From Agrostemma githago (lineage: Eukaryota > Streptophyta > Magnoliopsida > Caryophyllales > Caryophyllaceae): a stretch of DNA of 64,000 nt. Below are positions 11,400-25,300 of the stretch, piece by piece. The stretch spans positions 28,886,734 through 28,950,733 of the forward strand of contig OY288259.1 of NCBI GenBank assembly GCA_958450325.1, in the 5' to 3' direction. Position numbers and translations under genes: made by a program. Below the pieces are notes generated by a model. It worked only from the letters and a program-made list of their open reading frames with translations, searched no databases and was not told the DNA's origin. The stretch's first letter is position 1. The number at the start of each line of letters is the position of its first letter.

Positions 11400-12326
11400 G
11401 TGAAGCAACTAATGAAGACCCGAGTTGACCTCACCATATGGCAACTCCTAGTTAGCTCACAGGAACATCGAGAAGCACTCACTAAGGCTCTCGATCAAAT
11501 TAAGATCGATTCTCTGGTTACCCAAGCTGAAATGGTAGCCATGGTCCTGCCCCACTTGAAGGGAAAAACCAAGAAAGAAGGCTCAATGATCACCTTCTCT
11601 GAAGCCGATCAGCCGTCGTTCGGGGCCTCCCACAATTTGGCCCTCTACATTACGGTGATCTGCCGAGGGAAATATCTCCCGATGACCCAAGTTGATGATG
11701 GGTCTGCTGTGAATGTCCTTCCCTTGAGAACCGCCAAAGCCCTTGGCATTACCGAGGCCGATTATATTCCGACGGCTCAGACCATCCAAGCTTTTGATGA
11801 GAGCCCGAAGTCGATAGTTGGGGCCATAAAACTAACCGTTATAACGGGCCCAATAGAAAAGGAGCTTTAGTTCCAGGTGATCGATGTCACCTCATCCTTC
11901 AACTTGCTCCTAGGGAGGCCATGGATTCACGCGGTCAAAGCGGTATCCTCCACCCTTCACCGAAAAATCAAGTTGCCTCTGCACGATAATGTTATTACTT
12001 TAGAGGCAACCCCCAATGGCTGTGGCTAGCTGTAATAACACCACGGGCCGCACGGACCTCTGGGGTTCGATTTCGTGGGGATGATCGAGGAGGAGCACCT
12101 TTTCAGGCTCTACTTCACAACTAGCATCGACACGATGCTACAAAACCTAGGGTACTTTCCGGGGGCTACCTCTCGACCCAATCTTCCAGCTGGGAATATT
12201 ATCGAGGTCCTGAAGGACGAAGACTCTCACTTCGGCCTTCGTTATGCCACCACTCCGGGCAACGTTGTCCAACCAGGTATGAAAAAGACCTGCAACATCA
12301 TTAAGGGTATCCATTTGAGCCCTTAA
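11400..12326 (+). pseudogene. Tat copy A protease region
   Basis: In frame from 11400: TIWQLLVSSQEHREALTKAL, then the aspartic protease with VDDGSAVNVLPLRTAKALGI (active-site D-G-S at about 11692-11703). A GAG-to-TAG change stops it at 11868-11870. After the stop, QVIDVTSSFNLLLGRPW, a normal late protease motif, continues in frame. A further frameshift near 12015 follows. The reading is split at 12326 by the 10-kb LTR element and resumes at 22366. Confidence 0.88.
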
Positions 12327-15300
12327 TGTAACACCCGCTATTTTTCCTAGCATATTTATTCTTTCTGTTAGGACTCCGTCTTAACTCTGTCATTTTTCGG
12401 CCTCGTATTTCATCATTTTACTAAACTCCATTTTCATTTTTGAGTTTAATAATTTTTATTTTTAATTGTAAAGATTTTAATTCTTTTTAAATCCATTTAT
12501 TTGGTTTTCTTCGTAAACTAACTAATTTTCTGCGAGGAATTCTATTTCTCTTCGAATTGACGTTTCGAAACTTGGATTTAAGTTATTCTTTTTCCTAAAA
12601 ATGTTTGAATGCATTTATATAATATTTTTAACAAGTAAATATTTTTATTTACAAAAATTTAGCCGTTAATGATTTTATTACGAAGCTTCGCGAATAATTA
12701 TTTTACGCGAGGTTTACTCGAATCACTTTGAAATGCCTTTAACTATTTTATGATCTTTCTTTTATCAACTTATAAATTATTTGAGACCATTTCCTCACAT
12801 TTTGGACCGACAAAGCTTCTTGTCACAATTTTACTACGTATTATTTATACGTTTCATTTTGTCATGTTAAACCGTAAATGTAAGATTATTTGCTTCCATT
12901 TATTCCATGCTTTACTACTCAAACTTTTCACTCTCCCTCACCTTAATTATTTTGGCTGGTTTCCTCACACATTTCACCTAGTTTTCATCTAAATTTTAAT
13001 GCCATTCATTCTTAACAAAATCATCCAATTTCTTACATCTTTTTATTCACTTTTAACATAAGAAAAAAAAAATCTTCTTCTCCTTCATTCTGGCCGTGGC
13101 ACTCCTTCATCCTCCTAGGTTGATTTTTGCTTCAATTCGAGCCTCGATCGCATCATTTTCATCGTCATAATAATCCTCTTTCCGATTCCTTCGTTAAGGT
13201 AATAAACGATGTTGTTTTCGATCGTTATTTACCTTGATTTTCTTAGTTTTCTCATGGTATTTTTACACCATGCTTTTCATGTGTTGAAGGAATTTTTAAT
13301 GATTCCGAAGCCGACGAATTTATAATCGACTCGGATTTGGATTACAGGTAACGTCGATGTTACTCGGTATTGCATGATTTTATTTGTGTAATTGCATGTA
13401 TATTATTATAATTTTATTTTTGACAATATATGTATGTCATATTATCTGGAAAAATTTTTAAAATTTGAAAATTTGCATGTTTCGGTATTTTTATCGATTT
13501 TACGAGATTAACGATTAAATCGTCATATTAATTTGTAAAATCGTAATATTCGGCCTAAACATGTAATATATATTTATAATCTCTAAAAATGAGGTTTTTG
13601 ATGATTTTTAATAATTTAGTATTTTTTCTAATATTTTAGTTATCGATTATTGAATTATTACCGTTTACGGACAAAAACGATTAAAAGCCGATTTTTAGTT
13701 CTAGTACCTAAACATTTTATTTTAATCTGATTTTTGACGTGGTGAATCTTTCTGATGAAATAAAATTTTCTGAATTGTTTCATAATTTTCGGAATTGCTA
13801 AGTGGATGAATTAATTAATCACTTTAAATCATCGTTTATCGTTAAAACCGTGTTTGTCGTTTCAATTCTCGATTTCTGGTCTTTGGTTTAAATCTGGAAA
13901 AAAAATGATTCTGATGATTTCATAATAAAATATAATTTTATGATTTTTAGTTCTTTAATAAAATGTTAGGAACGATAAGTTTTATTAATGTAATCGTTAA
14001 TTGTGAAAACGGGTTTTAAAGACGGTTTTGACGGGATTTATTAAATCTGGAATTTTTGGACATCTGGAAAAATAGTATTTTCTGGAGAATCATGATTTTT
14101 AAGCTTAATTATAATTTTTGGATATTAATACTTAAATCGTTTTGTAATCACTATTATTATTAATCGTTATTGTCGAGATTAGACGATTAACGAGAAAACA
14201 CTTTAAAAACCGAGTTTTAGGATTCTGGAATTTTTTTTTCTGGACAGAATGTCCCTAAATATATTTGAACTATTTTGCTTAATTTTTTGTACTATTTATT
14301 AAAGTCTTTAAGTAATGAGTATTGATTTTTGGACAAATTATGATTTATCGTTAAAATGCTTCGTCTTACCTAAAGGAATTATTTTTCAAGCCATTTTGAA
14401 AATATTTAAATCTGAAACTTTAAGAGTTAAATCATCCCTTAACATACTCTAAATATATTCATTGGTTTAATTAAATAAAAGACATTTAAAGATTTAATTT
14501 GACGTTTGCCGTAAAATTCTATTTATAATCGTATTGACGTAACTAATAACAATTAGGGAATTTTAGTTTTATAAATTTTTGGAAACACCCTAATTAGTAG
14601 TACTAAAGTGTCTAAGACATTTTTAATTATTTTGTAAACACTTGTACGGTTTTTCAATAATTTCGTAAATCTAAATACTCTCACTTTGATAAGTAATATC
14701 GTTAAGGCCGAAAGTACTAGTTTTTATAAATCTATATCGTTTACTAAAATGTCGAATTAGTATAAACTAATATTTTTGCTATTTTGATATAATGCTATTT
14801 TTAGTAAGGTTTCTAAAAATAGAATTTTCCTAAAATAGAAGTTTCTTCTTTTGGAAAGTGATCCTTTTCTTTTTGTTCTCTTATTGTTTATAATGATTAT
14901 ATCTTTTGAATATCGATAATGGATTGTTTTGGAGTTATGGAATAAGGACAAGTGTGGGTTTAGAGTAATATAGTCTGGGATGTACGTTTTTGCCATCAGC
15001 TATAAAGCCGGTCGTTGAATTGGGCGTAGTTTCGCCCAGGAGAGTTTATGTTTTGACCTTAAGCTAGATATCGCATCGTGATAGTCGCCGTCAGCTGAAC
15101 TAGACATATTTGTTGTCTAGGAGGGGTATGCACTACATAAACCAGGACCTCGCTGCACGCAGTCCTGTTATAGTTGAGTTGCCTAGTTAGAGACTGGATT
15201 CTGTTATGAGTTAAGTCTACAGTTCTCGAAGCTAGTTTATAGTCTTATCCTAGTGAAAGTCTAGATTCTACATTAATCCTATCCATAACACCATTTTGAA

Positions 15301-15806
15301 TATTTTTATTATTATTATCGATATAATTTGGTTGCAGATTGGCAAATGTTTTATGTTTTCTTTGGAAAACTCGTTTTTATTATATTGTTTCTATACGTGA
15401 AGTTTTTCACTAAAAACTTATTTTCATTATAATGTTTTACTGTTTTCCGTTTTCTTACTATTTTTCTATAATAGTATTTACAGTTTTAAAATCATGTTAT
15501 ACGGCTTGGAGAACGTTGGCGTTGCTCCCCACTGATTGTGGCTGTTATGTTTTAACATGGCAGGTATACGTGTTCCGGGTGTGGGCTAGCGAGCAGTGTG
15601 GATCCTGCTAGTTTATTTTGATAATTATGTCTTATGGATTGTTCAAACCCCTTTTGTGGATTGTTTTAAAATTTGGCCATTTTATTTAAGGCCTATTGTT
15701 TGACTTTACCATTTTAATTTTACTAAGACATAGTTACAGTGTGTTTTAATCCCGACTCTACAGTGTTTCCGCCACTGTATCGCGTTAGATTTTCTTGGGG
15801 ATTACA
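12327..15806 (+). repeat. 5' LTR of the LARD-like element, 3480 bp
   Basis: TGTAACACCC to GGGGATTACA. It aligns to 18906-22365 with scattered substitutions. It has about 44 bases after 13315 that the 3' LTR lacks, and lacks 24 bases that the 3' LTR has near 21551. AT-rich and non-coding, with a GC-richer stretch near 15500-15600. Confidence 0.95.
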
Positions 15807-15808
15807 GT

Positions 15809-15820
15809 TGGTATCAGAGC
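15809..15820 (+). promoter_or_regulatory. Primer binding site, tRNA-iMet type
   Basis: TGGTATCAGAGC lies two bases after the LTR end, the standard initiator-methionine primer site of plant Ty3/gypsy and Ty1/copia elements. Confidence 0.92.
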
Positions 15821-18800
15821 ATCACTGCTCCCAATGCTTACACCTGAAATTAGGGAAAATACCAGTAAATTATTTAAACAGTAAATAAAAATATTATTAG
15901 AGATGGGTAGAAACAAATAAGGACTTAACTGTTAGGATTATTTGTTCTTGTAACAAAATGATTAGCATTGAATATTTGTTTCTTTTAATCGAGAAGAAGA
16001 TGAAAGAACAAGATGCTGATATGCTGCTCCAGATCGGGATAAAACCTGCTTAGAACTCTCAACGCCTGCTGACTTGAGTTGACAACTTGGTGCTCCAAGA
16101 AAGATGTCGATGATGACTTTTTAGCTCCGATTTAGTTTTCTCAAGCTACAGGTTAGATGATCAAGAGTAGATTCATGTTCCATGACATTGCAGTAGATCC
16201 AGATGGATCGGAGCGACCCAAGACTTGTGTACTCGTTCCTCTACAAGAAGATGAAGTAATCCTTTTGGTTCCCTCGTGAACCTTAGAGGTCCAAACTTTC
16301 CCTTCTCGTTTTAGGTCTTTATCACCTAGAATCTTTGATTCTTTTCTTTCTGCTTCTGCCTTTTCCAATTCTTCTCTTATATATTCTCATCTTCATTCTC
16401 TTAGTAAATCCTTGTTTTATTCTTCTATTCTACCATCTATCTCTTGAGATTCTTTGGTTAAACCAGATTCTGTTTTAGTGAACCCCGAGATATAGATGTT
16501 TGAGGTTTAATTAACCCTTGTTACCTGGTTTGAGGATTTTGAGTCTACCCTACCCTTTTTAGCAAGTATGAAATTCTTGAGGATTGATTTAAATGGTAAA
16601 TTGTTGCTTGATGGAATTAGGATGATACCTTAGACACTGAACCTTGGGTTATAGGTTACCTTGATTATTTTGGAGTACTTAGAGTTGAATTTATTTTGGA
16701 ATAGTAAGAGTATGTCATATTTGATGGATACATAGTACCTAACCTACAACCGAACTAAGTATAACTGATAATATTACTTTGGAGATTTTTACCTAATGCT
16801 TATTTGATGGATACATCATGAATATTTGGGATCATAGAGTACTGTTTAAAGTGTTAACCTGAGTGTTGTGGTACCCTCGAAGGTTTTCATTAATATCAGT
16901 AGAAATTTTGGTTGACATAGATTACCCGTATTTCTTAAGGATTAGATCGTTGATCGTTGTTTAAGGTTTTAACCTATGAACTTTGGAGTTGAGGGATCTA
17001 AAATTGGGTAAATTGTTGTTAACCTTGAAAAGGAGAAACATATTGCCATTAGAGGTTGGATTTATCGTGTTGTTTTGAGGAATACTTGGATGTCAATCAT
17101 CTTAATGGATTTATAGTTCAGAACCTTAGACCAACGAGATTGTGGCTTCGTTGAGTTATTAAATATTTTGTGGTTGCACCATTATGATTAGAAATTTGAT
17201 GGACTTCTCAAAAAAATTAATCGAATGATGTGTTTGAAGATGTGAGTGTTTGCGCCATAACCTATAGGTTTGAGCGTGTTTGAGGATTTATTGTACTTCC
17301 CCAACATCTGTACTCTTGGTATTATAAATATATTGGTGATCATTTTTGAGAATTTTGTGTCCGAACATTGTTAATTGGTGGATTTTATTTAGTCTTCCTT
17401 ACTCGAGAAATTTGAAGTGTACCTCGAGTTCAGACCTTATGAGCTTTGAATTTATGAGCCTTAGTGATTACGAGTTTGGGTATGTTTTGATAACCGATGG
17501 AATCTTAATTAATGGATTTGCCTAAATCATTTGTGGATTCTTACCGTACTTATTGAAAGATTATTTAAGTATGTAAGACTTAATTTTGGAGGTTGTAGAT
17601 TGAGTAGGACCACCTTGTACCGATATTGGACTTAGCGTTATTTGATGGGCCTATTAGGAACCCATGTTTTTGAGAGTCGTGCTAAGAATCTCGAGATGGT
17701 TAATTTCTTCTATAATCCTTGAGAGCTCTTTTTGATTCTCAACTCCGTCTTCCTTTCTGCTTCTCTTGAATTCTGTTACGGTAACTCTTGTCAATCCCTT
17801 TGACCTTTATCGATTTTGAAAACTCTTATTTTAATTTATTGTTTATCCTTGACTCTATTCATTCGTTCATCATTTCCCCGAACTTATGAAAAATTTAACT
17901 AATTTAATTTTTTTTTTTTGATTTTTGTGAAATTTTAACATTTTGAAGAATAATTTCAAATTCTAAAACTTCCCATTTTGTAAAAACTTTGAGCAATTTA
18001 GCATTTTGGGTTATCGTGAAATTTGAACTTTTTGAGTTATGATTTCGATTTATGAAACTCTCCGTTTTGTAATTTTTTTTTTGACTAAATCAAACTTTTC
18101 GGATATCGTGAAATTTAACATTTTTGAATTATAATTTAAGAACTTTATACTTCACTTTTGTTTTATCTTTGGTCGATATTTATACTTAGTCCTGTTTCAA
18201 AATGCCTTAATAATTTATTTTGAAAATATTTCAATTTTTTTGATTTTCAAAGGATCGGAATTTTATGAAGACTTTCATATTTCCAAATATTTCAATTTCT
18301 ATAGGATTATTATGTAAAGCATTTTAACATTGTCGAAATTATTTTGTATGTTCAAGTTTGATAGCATTTTTAAAACTTTCATAATTACTTTGATAATATT
18401 TTCGAAATTTTAACGTTTTGAATTTAGTTTTCGTTTTATTGTTGGTGAACTTTGAATCTGTTATTGAAAATGTTTGACGACTGGTTTGATTTTTACTAAC
18501 TACGAAATTTGATTTCTCCAAACTAAATTTCGTTTATCAGAAAAAGAAATATTATCGAATTTCTTAATTCAAATTGTTTTAGTTTTGTTTTGAAAATGTT
18601 TTAATTACCCTTTTTCCTACAAGCTCGTTACAAAAGCTATTTAGCGTCGTTATTTTATCAAATAACTTTACTTTACGATTTCACTAATTAAAAGATTTCA
18701 AATTCCGGGTAGCTTAGCCCAATTTCTCTTGGGATAAATAATTGCATTTGATTTCATATTACTTTAAATGTTGTAAAATTCTTCTTTTACAGCAATTTTT

Positions 18801-18894
18801 TTTATGCGAAATTTATATCCTCATCTCTTCGAGTATGGTAAACCTCGATTTCCTTTCTGCTTATTCTTAGTTTCGAGGACGAAACTTTCTTTTA
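15821..18894 (+). other. Internal region of the LARD-like element, no coding sequence
   Basis: About 3.1 kb, AT-rich, with no frame of useful length and no recognisable gag, protease, RT or integrase motif in any frame I read. It may be a decayed polyprotein or sequence kept only for packaging. Confidence 0.8.
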
Positions 18895-18905
18895 GTGGGG
18901 AGGAT
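18895..18905 (+). promoter_or_regulatory. Polypurine tract of the LARD-like element
   Basis: GTGGGGAGGAT immediately before the 3' LTR start TGTAACACCC. Confidence 0.85.
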
Positions 18906-21900
18906 TGTAACACCCACTATTTTTCCTAGCATATTTATTCTTTCCGTTAGGACTCCGTCTTAACTCTGTCATTTTTCGGCCTCGTATTTCATCATTTTAC
19001 TAAACTCCATTTTCATTTTTGAGTTTAATAATTTTTATTTTTAATTGTAAAGATTTTAATTCTTTTTAAAATCCATTTATTTGGTTTTCTTCGTAAACCA
19101 ACTAATTTTCTGCGAGGAATTCTATTTCTCTTCGAATTGACGTTTTGAAACTCGGATTTAAGTTATTCTTTTTCCTAAAAATGTTTGAATGCATTTATAT
19201 AATATTTTCAACTAGTAAATATTTTTATTTACAAAAATTTAGCCGTTAATGATTTTATTATGAAGCTTCGCGAATAATTATTTTACGCGAGGTTTACTCG
19301 AATCACTTTGAAATGCCTTTAACTATTTTACGATCTTTCTTTTATCAACTTATAAATTATTTGAGACCATTTCCTCACATTTTGGACCGACAAAGCTTCT
19401 TGTCACAATTTTACTACGTATTATTTATACGTTTCATTTTGTCACGTTAAACCGTAAACGTAAGATTATTTTCTTCCATTTATTCCATGCTTTACTACTC
19501 AAACTTTTCACTCTCCCTCACCTTCATTATTTTGGCTGGTTTCCTCACACATTTCACCTAGTTTTCATCTAAATTTTAATGCCATTCATTCTTAACAAAA
19601 TCATCCAATTTCTTACATCTTTTATTCACTTTTAACATAAGAAAAAAAAAATCTTCTTCTCCTTCATTCTGGCCGTGGCACTCCTTCATCCTCCTAGGTT
19701 GATTTTTGCTTCAATTCGAGCCTCGATCGCATCATTTTCATCGTCATAATAATCCTCTTTCCGATTCCTTCGTTAAGGTAATAAACGATGTTGTTTTCGA
19801 TCGTTATTTACCTTGATTTTCTTAGTTTTCTCATGGTATTTTTCCACCATGCTTTTCATGTGTTGAAGGATTTTTCAATGATTCCGAAGCCGAAGTTACT
19901 CGGTATTGCATGATTTTATTTGTGTAATTGCATGTATATTATTATAATTTTATTTTTGACAATATATGTATGTCATATTATCTGGAAAAATTTTTAAAAT
20001 TTGAAAATTTGCATGTTTCGGTATTTTTATCGCTTTTACGAGATTAACGATTAAATCGTCATATTAATTTGAAAAATCGTAATATTCGGCCTAAACATGT
20101 AATATATATTTATAATCTGTAAAAATGATGTTTTTGATGATTTTTAATAATTTAGTATTTTTTCTAATATTTTAGTTATCGATTATTGAATTATTACCGT
20201 TTACGGACAAAAACGATTAAAAGCCGATTGTTAGTTCTAGTACCTAAACATTTTATTTTAATCTGATTTTTGACATGGTGAATCTTTCTGATGAAATAGA
20301 ATTTTATGAATTGTTTCATAATTTTTCGGAATTTTTAAGTGGATGAATTAATTAATCACTTTAAATCATCATTTATCGTTAAAACCGTGTTTGTCGTTTA
20401 AATTCTCGATTTCTGGTCTTTGGTTTAAATATGGAAAAAAATGATTCTGATGATTTCATAATAAAATGTAATTTTATGATTTTTAGTTCTTTAACAAAAT
20501 GTTAGGAACGATAAGTTTTATTAATGTAATCGTTAATTGTGAAAACGAGTTTTAAAGACGGTTTTGATGGGATTTATTAAACCTCGAATTTTTGGACATA
20601 TGGAAAAATAGTATTTTCTGTAAAATCATGATTTTTAAGCTTAATTATAATTTTTGGATATTAATACTTAAATCGTTTTGTAATCACTATTTTTATTGAT
20701 CGTTATTGTCGAGATTAGACGATTAACGAGAAAACACTTTAAAAACCGAGTTTTAGGATTCTGGAAAATTTTCTTTTCAGGACAGAATGTCCCTAAATAT
20801 ATTTTAACTATTTTGCGTAATTTTTGTACTATTTATTATAGTCTTTAAGTAATGAGTATTGATTTTTGGACAAATTATGATTTATCGTTAAAATGCTTCG
20901 TCTTACCTAAAAGAATTATTTTTCAAGCCATTTTGAATAATATTTAAATCTGAAACTTTAAGAGTTAAATCATCCTTTAACATACTCTAAATATATTCAT
21001 TGGTTTAATTAAATAAAAGACGTTAAAAGATTTAATTTGACGTTTGCCGTAAAATTCTATTTATAATCGTATTGACGTAACTAATAATAATTAGGGAATT
21101 TTAGTTTTATAAATTTTTGGAAACACCCTAATTAGTAGTATTAAAGTGTTTAAGACATTTTTAATTATTTTGTAAACACTTGTATGATTTTTCAATAATT
21201 TCGTAAATCTAAATACTCTCACTTTGATAAGTAATATCGTTAAGGCCGAAAGTACTAGTTTTTATAAATCTATATCGTTTACTAAAATGTCGAATTAGTA
21301 TAAACTAATATTTTTGCTATTTTGATATAATGCTATTTTTAACAAGGTTTCTAAAAATAGAATTTTCCTAAAATAGAAGTTTCCTCTTTTGGAAAGTGAT
21401 CCTTTTCTTTTTGTTCTCTTATTGTTTATAATGATTATATCTTTTGAATATTGATAATGGATTGTTTTGGAGTTATGGAATAAGGACAAGTGTGGGTTTA
21501 GAGTAATATAGTCTGGGATGTACGTTTTTGCTATCAGCTATAAAGCCGGTGTGCCTAATTGGGGCACATTTGGTCGTTGAACTGCGCGTAGTTTCGCCCA
21601 GAAGAGTGTATGTTTTGACCTTAAGCTAGATATCGCATCGTGATAGTCGCCGTCAGCTGAACTAGACATATTTGTTGTCTAGGAGGGGTATGCACTACTT
21701 AAACCAGGACCTCGCTGCACGCAGTCCTGTTATAGTTGAGTTGCCTAGTTAGAGACTGGATTCTGTTATGAGTTTAGTCTACAGTTCTCGAAGCTAGTTT
21801 CTAGTATTATCCTAGTGAAAGTCTAGATTCTACATTAATCCTATCCATAACACCATTTTGAATATTTTTATTATTATCTACATAAGTTGGTTGCAGGTTG

Positions 21901-22365
21901 GCAAATGTTTTATGTTTTCTTTGGAAAACTCGTTTTTATTATATTGTTTCGATACGTGAAGTTTTTCACTGAAAACATATTTTCATTATAATGTTTTACT
22001 GTTTTCCGTTTTCCTACTATTTTTCTATAATAGTAATTACAGTTTTAAAATCCTGTTATACGGCTTGGAGAACGTTGGCGTTGCTCCCCACTGATTGTGG
22101 CTGTTATGTTTTAACATGGCAGGTATATGTGTTCCGGGTGTGGGCTAGCGAGCAGTGTGGATCCTGCTAGTTTATTTTGATAATTATGTCTTATGGATTG
22201 TTCAAACCCCTTTTGTGGATTGTTTTAAAATTTGGCCATTTTATTTAAGGCCTATTGGTTGACTTTACCATTTTAATTTTACTAAGACATAGTTACAGTG
22301 TGTTTTAATCCCGACTCTACAGTGTTTCCGCCACTGTATCGCGTTAGATTTTCTTGGGGATTACA
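18906..22365 (+). repeat. 3' LTR of the LARD-like element, 3460 bp
   Basis: TGTAACACCC to GGGGATTACA, then the CTTAC flank at 22366. See the 5' LTR for the indel differences. Confidence 0.95.
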
Positions 22366-25300
22366 CTTACAGCCCACGGTTGACTGACTACTTTGTCACA
22401 CCAGTATTTGGGGCTATTCAGGTTGGTCTGTACCAACCCAATGCTGTGCACCCCGAGACCCAATTGGCCAGGGACTGCAACTATATTCCGGATGATGTGT
22501 TCGCCCTTATCCAGTCTGATGGAGCTAACAATGCTGAGCCCGCGCTGGGGCAGCTCTTCAGGGAAGACATTATAACCCCGACTCCAAAGGAAGACCTGGT
22601 CAACCTGATTCTCCGCAGCAACAGGTTTGACCCGACCATGCTGATCTTGGATGTTGGCTCCGAGACAGGGAACAGGGCCTGAAGGAATACTGTCAAGTGG
22701 ACAGACAGTCAAGGAAGGATCTACAAGCTGGTCACTGGAGAAGGAGACATGCCTGAGTCTGAGTCGGAGTCTGAGATAGAGTCTAGGGAGTCCGGTGCTA
22801 GAGTCACTCCTGTAACCCCTCTCCCTTTAGTCACTCCTGCTGTTGGCGCCTCGGGGTCTATCCCGAGCGACTTACCTATCCCGCCACTGACCAATGATTA
22901 GATGGCTGCTCTTTTCGAGCTGTTTTCAAAGTTTGCAATCAATAATAAAACCGTTCTGCTTACGACTTGTCTCTTTTTAATTCTGGTTTCAAAAATATAT
23001 TATGCAATGACATTGAGAAACCTGACGAATAGGTACCGTTACCTCCACGTCTGATCGAGCAGTTAGAGCAAAGGGTATCTCGGAATCCGGTAATTAAAAA
23101 GACTGAGTCCATTAATGTGGGAACAACCTTAGAGCCCCAGATGCTTAAGATAGGGTTATCCTTAGATCCCGAGGAGAGACAACAATTCACGAACTTCCTC
23201 CAAGAGTTCAAAGATGTCTTCGCATGGTCCTACAAGGACATGCCGGGGATAGACCGGTAAATAGCCGAGCACCACATACCGATTAAAGACAGGTGCAAAC
23301 CGGTTAAGCAAAAACTCTGCCGAATGAGGCCCGAGAGGTCTTTCAAGGTTAAAGAAGAAGTCGATAAACAGTTCAAAGCCGGCTTCATAGAGGTGTCCGA
23401 ATGTCCGGACTGGGTTACGAACATCGTGTCGGTTCCTAAAAAGGACGGTAAGGTGCGGGTATGCGTAGATTTTCGGGATCTTAACAAGGCGAGCCTGAAA
23501 GACAATTTTCCATTACCACACATCGATATATTGGTGGATTACACGGCCGATCATGCCCTTCTATCATTTATGGACGGGTATGCCGGGTATAATCAGATCA
23601 AGATGGCGGAAGAAGATATGAGGAAGACTACCTTCACTACACCTTGGGCTTATTAATACCGGGGCCACATACCAACAAACCGCTACGACCTTATTGCACG
23701 ACATGATGCATAAAGAAGTAGAAGTTTATGTAGACGACATGATCGTCAAATCCAGAGACCGGGACGGTTACATCACCGCCCTACGGAAATTCTTCACCCG
23801 ATTACGCAAATACAACATGAGGCTAAACCCTCAAAAGTGTAGTTTCGGAGTAACATCAGGCAAATTACTGGATCATATCGTTAGCCAACGTGGTATCGAG
23901 GTCGACCCACCTAAAATCAAAGCCATTACCGAGATGCAACCTCCTAAAACCGAAAAAGAAATAAGGGGATTTCTTGGGAAAGTCCAGTATATCAGTCGGT
24001 TCATTTCCAAATTGACCATGGTGTGTGAACCGATTTTCAATAAATTGAAAGTAGGGGAACAGATACTATGGGATGACAAGTGCCAAGCGGCTTTCGAAAA
24101 GATCAAGGAAATCCTGTCTGCCCCGCCAGTCTTAATGCCACCTGAACCCGGTTTGCCTCTGTCGTTATACCTAACAACAACCGAGACAGCCATGGGGGCT
24201 ATGCTAGCTCAAATAGTTGACTCCGAAGAACGAGCTATTTATTACATCAACAAAAAATTTTTAGAGTATGAATGCAAATATACCATGCTAAGCAAAAAGT
24301 TTTTAGAGTTGGCTCTACTCTGGGTCACTAAGAAGCTCCGACATTATATGCTCAGCTACGAGGTCCATGTGTTATCCAAAATGGATCCAATCAAATTACT
24401 CTTCGAAAAGCCCCTTCTCAATGGCCGAATTTCTAGATGGACTCTAATGTTGGCAGAGTTCGACTTAAAGTTTGTGCCGTTAAAGGCTATTAAGGGCCGG
24501 GTAGTAGCTGAATTCCTAGCTGATATATAGTCCGATAACCGAAGAAGGACACACTGACACCTAGCCCTTTCCAGATGAAGATATTTTCCATACCGATACT
24601 GAAACATGGGATTTATACTTCGATGGAGCATCCAATTTCCGAGGGTTCGGAGTCGGGAATCTCCTATTCTCGCCAAAAGGAGAGCATACTCCCGTATCCA
24701 TCAAGCTGGACTTCGATGTTACTAATAAAGCAGTTGAGTATGAAGAATGTATCCATGGGCTACAAGCCGCCGCCGACCTGGGGGTCACAAATCTCCAGGT
24801 ACACGGTGACTTATCCTTGGTCATTAACCAAGCACTTCAAAAATGGAAAACTCGGAACGCTAATCTCGTGGCCTACCAGGCACGAGTGAGGGATCTCGAG
24901 AAACAATTCCAAAAGGTGGAATACATATACTTGGCTCGGGAAGAAAATCAGTTTGCAGATGCACTCTCAAAATTGGCATCTTTAATAAATATTCCCGACC
25001 ACGTGACCAGTATGCCAATTTGCGTCGAAAGACGGTCCGAGCCGGCATACATTCACGACATTGAAGATATTGAGATAACTGATCCTGAACCATGGTATCA
25101 GGCGGTGTTAACGTAACTAGCGCGACCGGGGAATATCCGGGGCCGAAGGCCGAGCCAAGAAAGCCTTACGGAGGCTGGCTACCCAGTTTGTCCGTACCGA
25201 CGATGGGCAACTGTACAAGAAAACAACACAGGGGGCTCTTCTCCTTTGTGTTGATAAATATAAAGTTGAAAAGGTTATGGCCGAAGTGCATGACGGTGAA

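Larger units (their letters stand above)
8285..11405 (+). pseudogene. gag: Tat copy A gag, interrupted by a solo LTR and frameshifted
   Basis: The ATG at 8285 opens a 293-codon frame with a helical N-terminus and a Ty3/gypsy retrotransposon gag domain (AWYYRLDPKKFPTWDDVATE, FAKYLQRRRAE, PSYR-type VHLRYAVIPNF). A one-base loss near 9143 shifts the frame, giving the TAG at 9164. The solo LTR occupies 9203-10839, and gag resumes at 10845 with TYTYALQRLSSK and the Tat-type zinc region YCQYHRGNGQDTEKCWKLKH. A second frameshift near 11385 breaks the run into the protease. Copy B gag (55173-53698) is the guide for these calls. The product would form the particle; this copy cannot make it. Confidence 0.9.
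12327..22365 (+). mobile_element. Non-coding LTR retrotransposon (LARD-like) inside copy A
   Basis: Two LTRs of about 3.5 kb flank a 3.1-kb internal region with no readable gag or pol. It has a primer site, a polypurine tract, and a five-base target duplication with one change (CTTAA 12322-12326, CTTAC 22366-22370). Joining the flanks restores the copy A reading SPYSPRLTDYF. The GTTTCGAGGACGAAAC sequence near its 3' end and the TGTAACACCC LTR start are typical of plant chromoviruses of the Tekay/Del type, so it is probably a non-autonomous relative mobilised in trans. The class link is inferred. Confidence 0.92.

Noticed and set aside
16153..16368. 71-codon leftward frame in the 10-kb element interior
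   Set aside because: Isolated short frame; no gag or pol similarity and no promoter.
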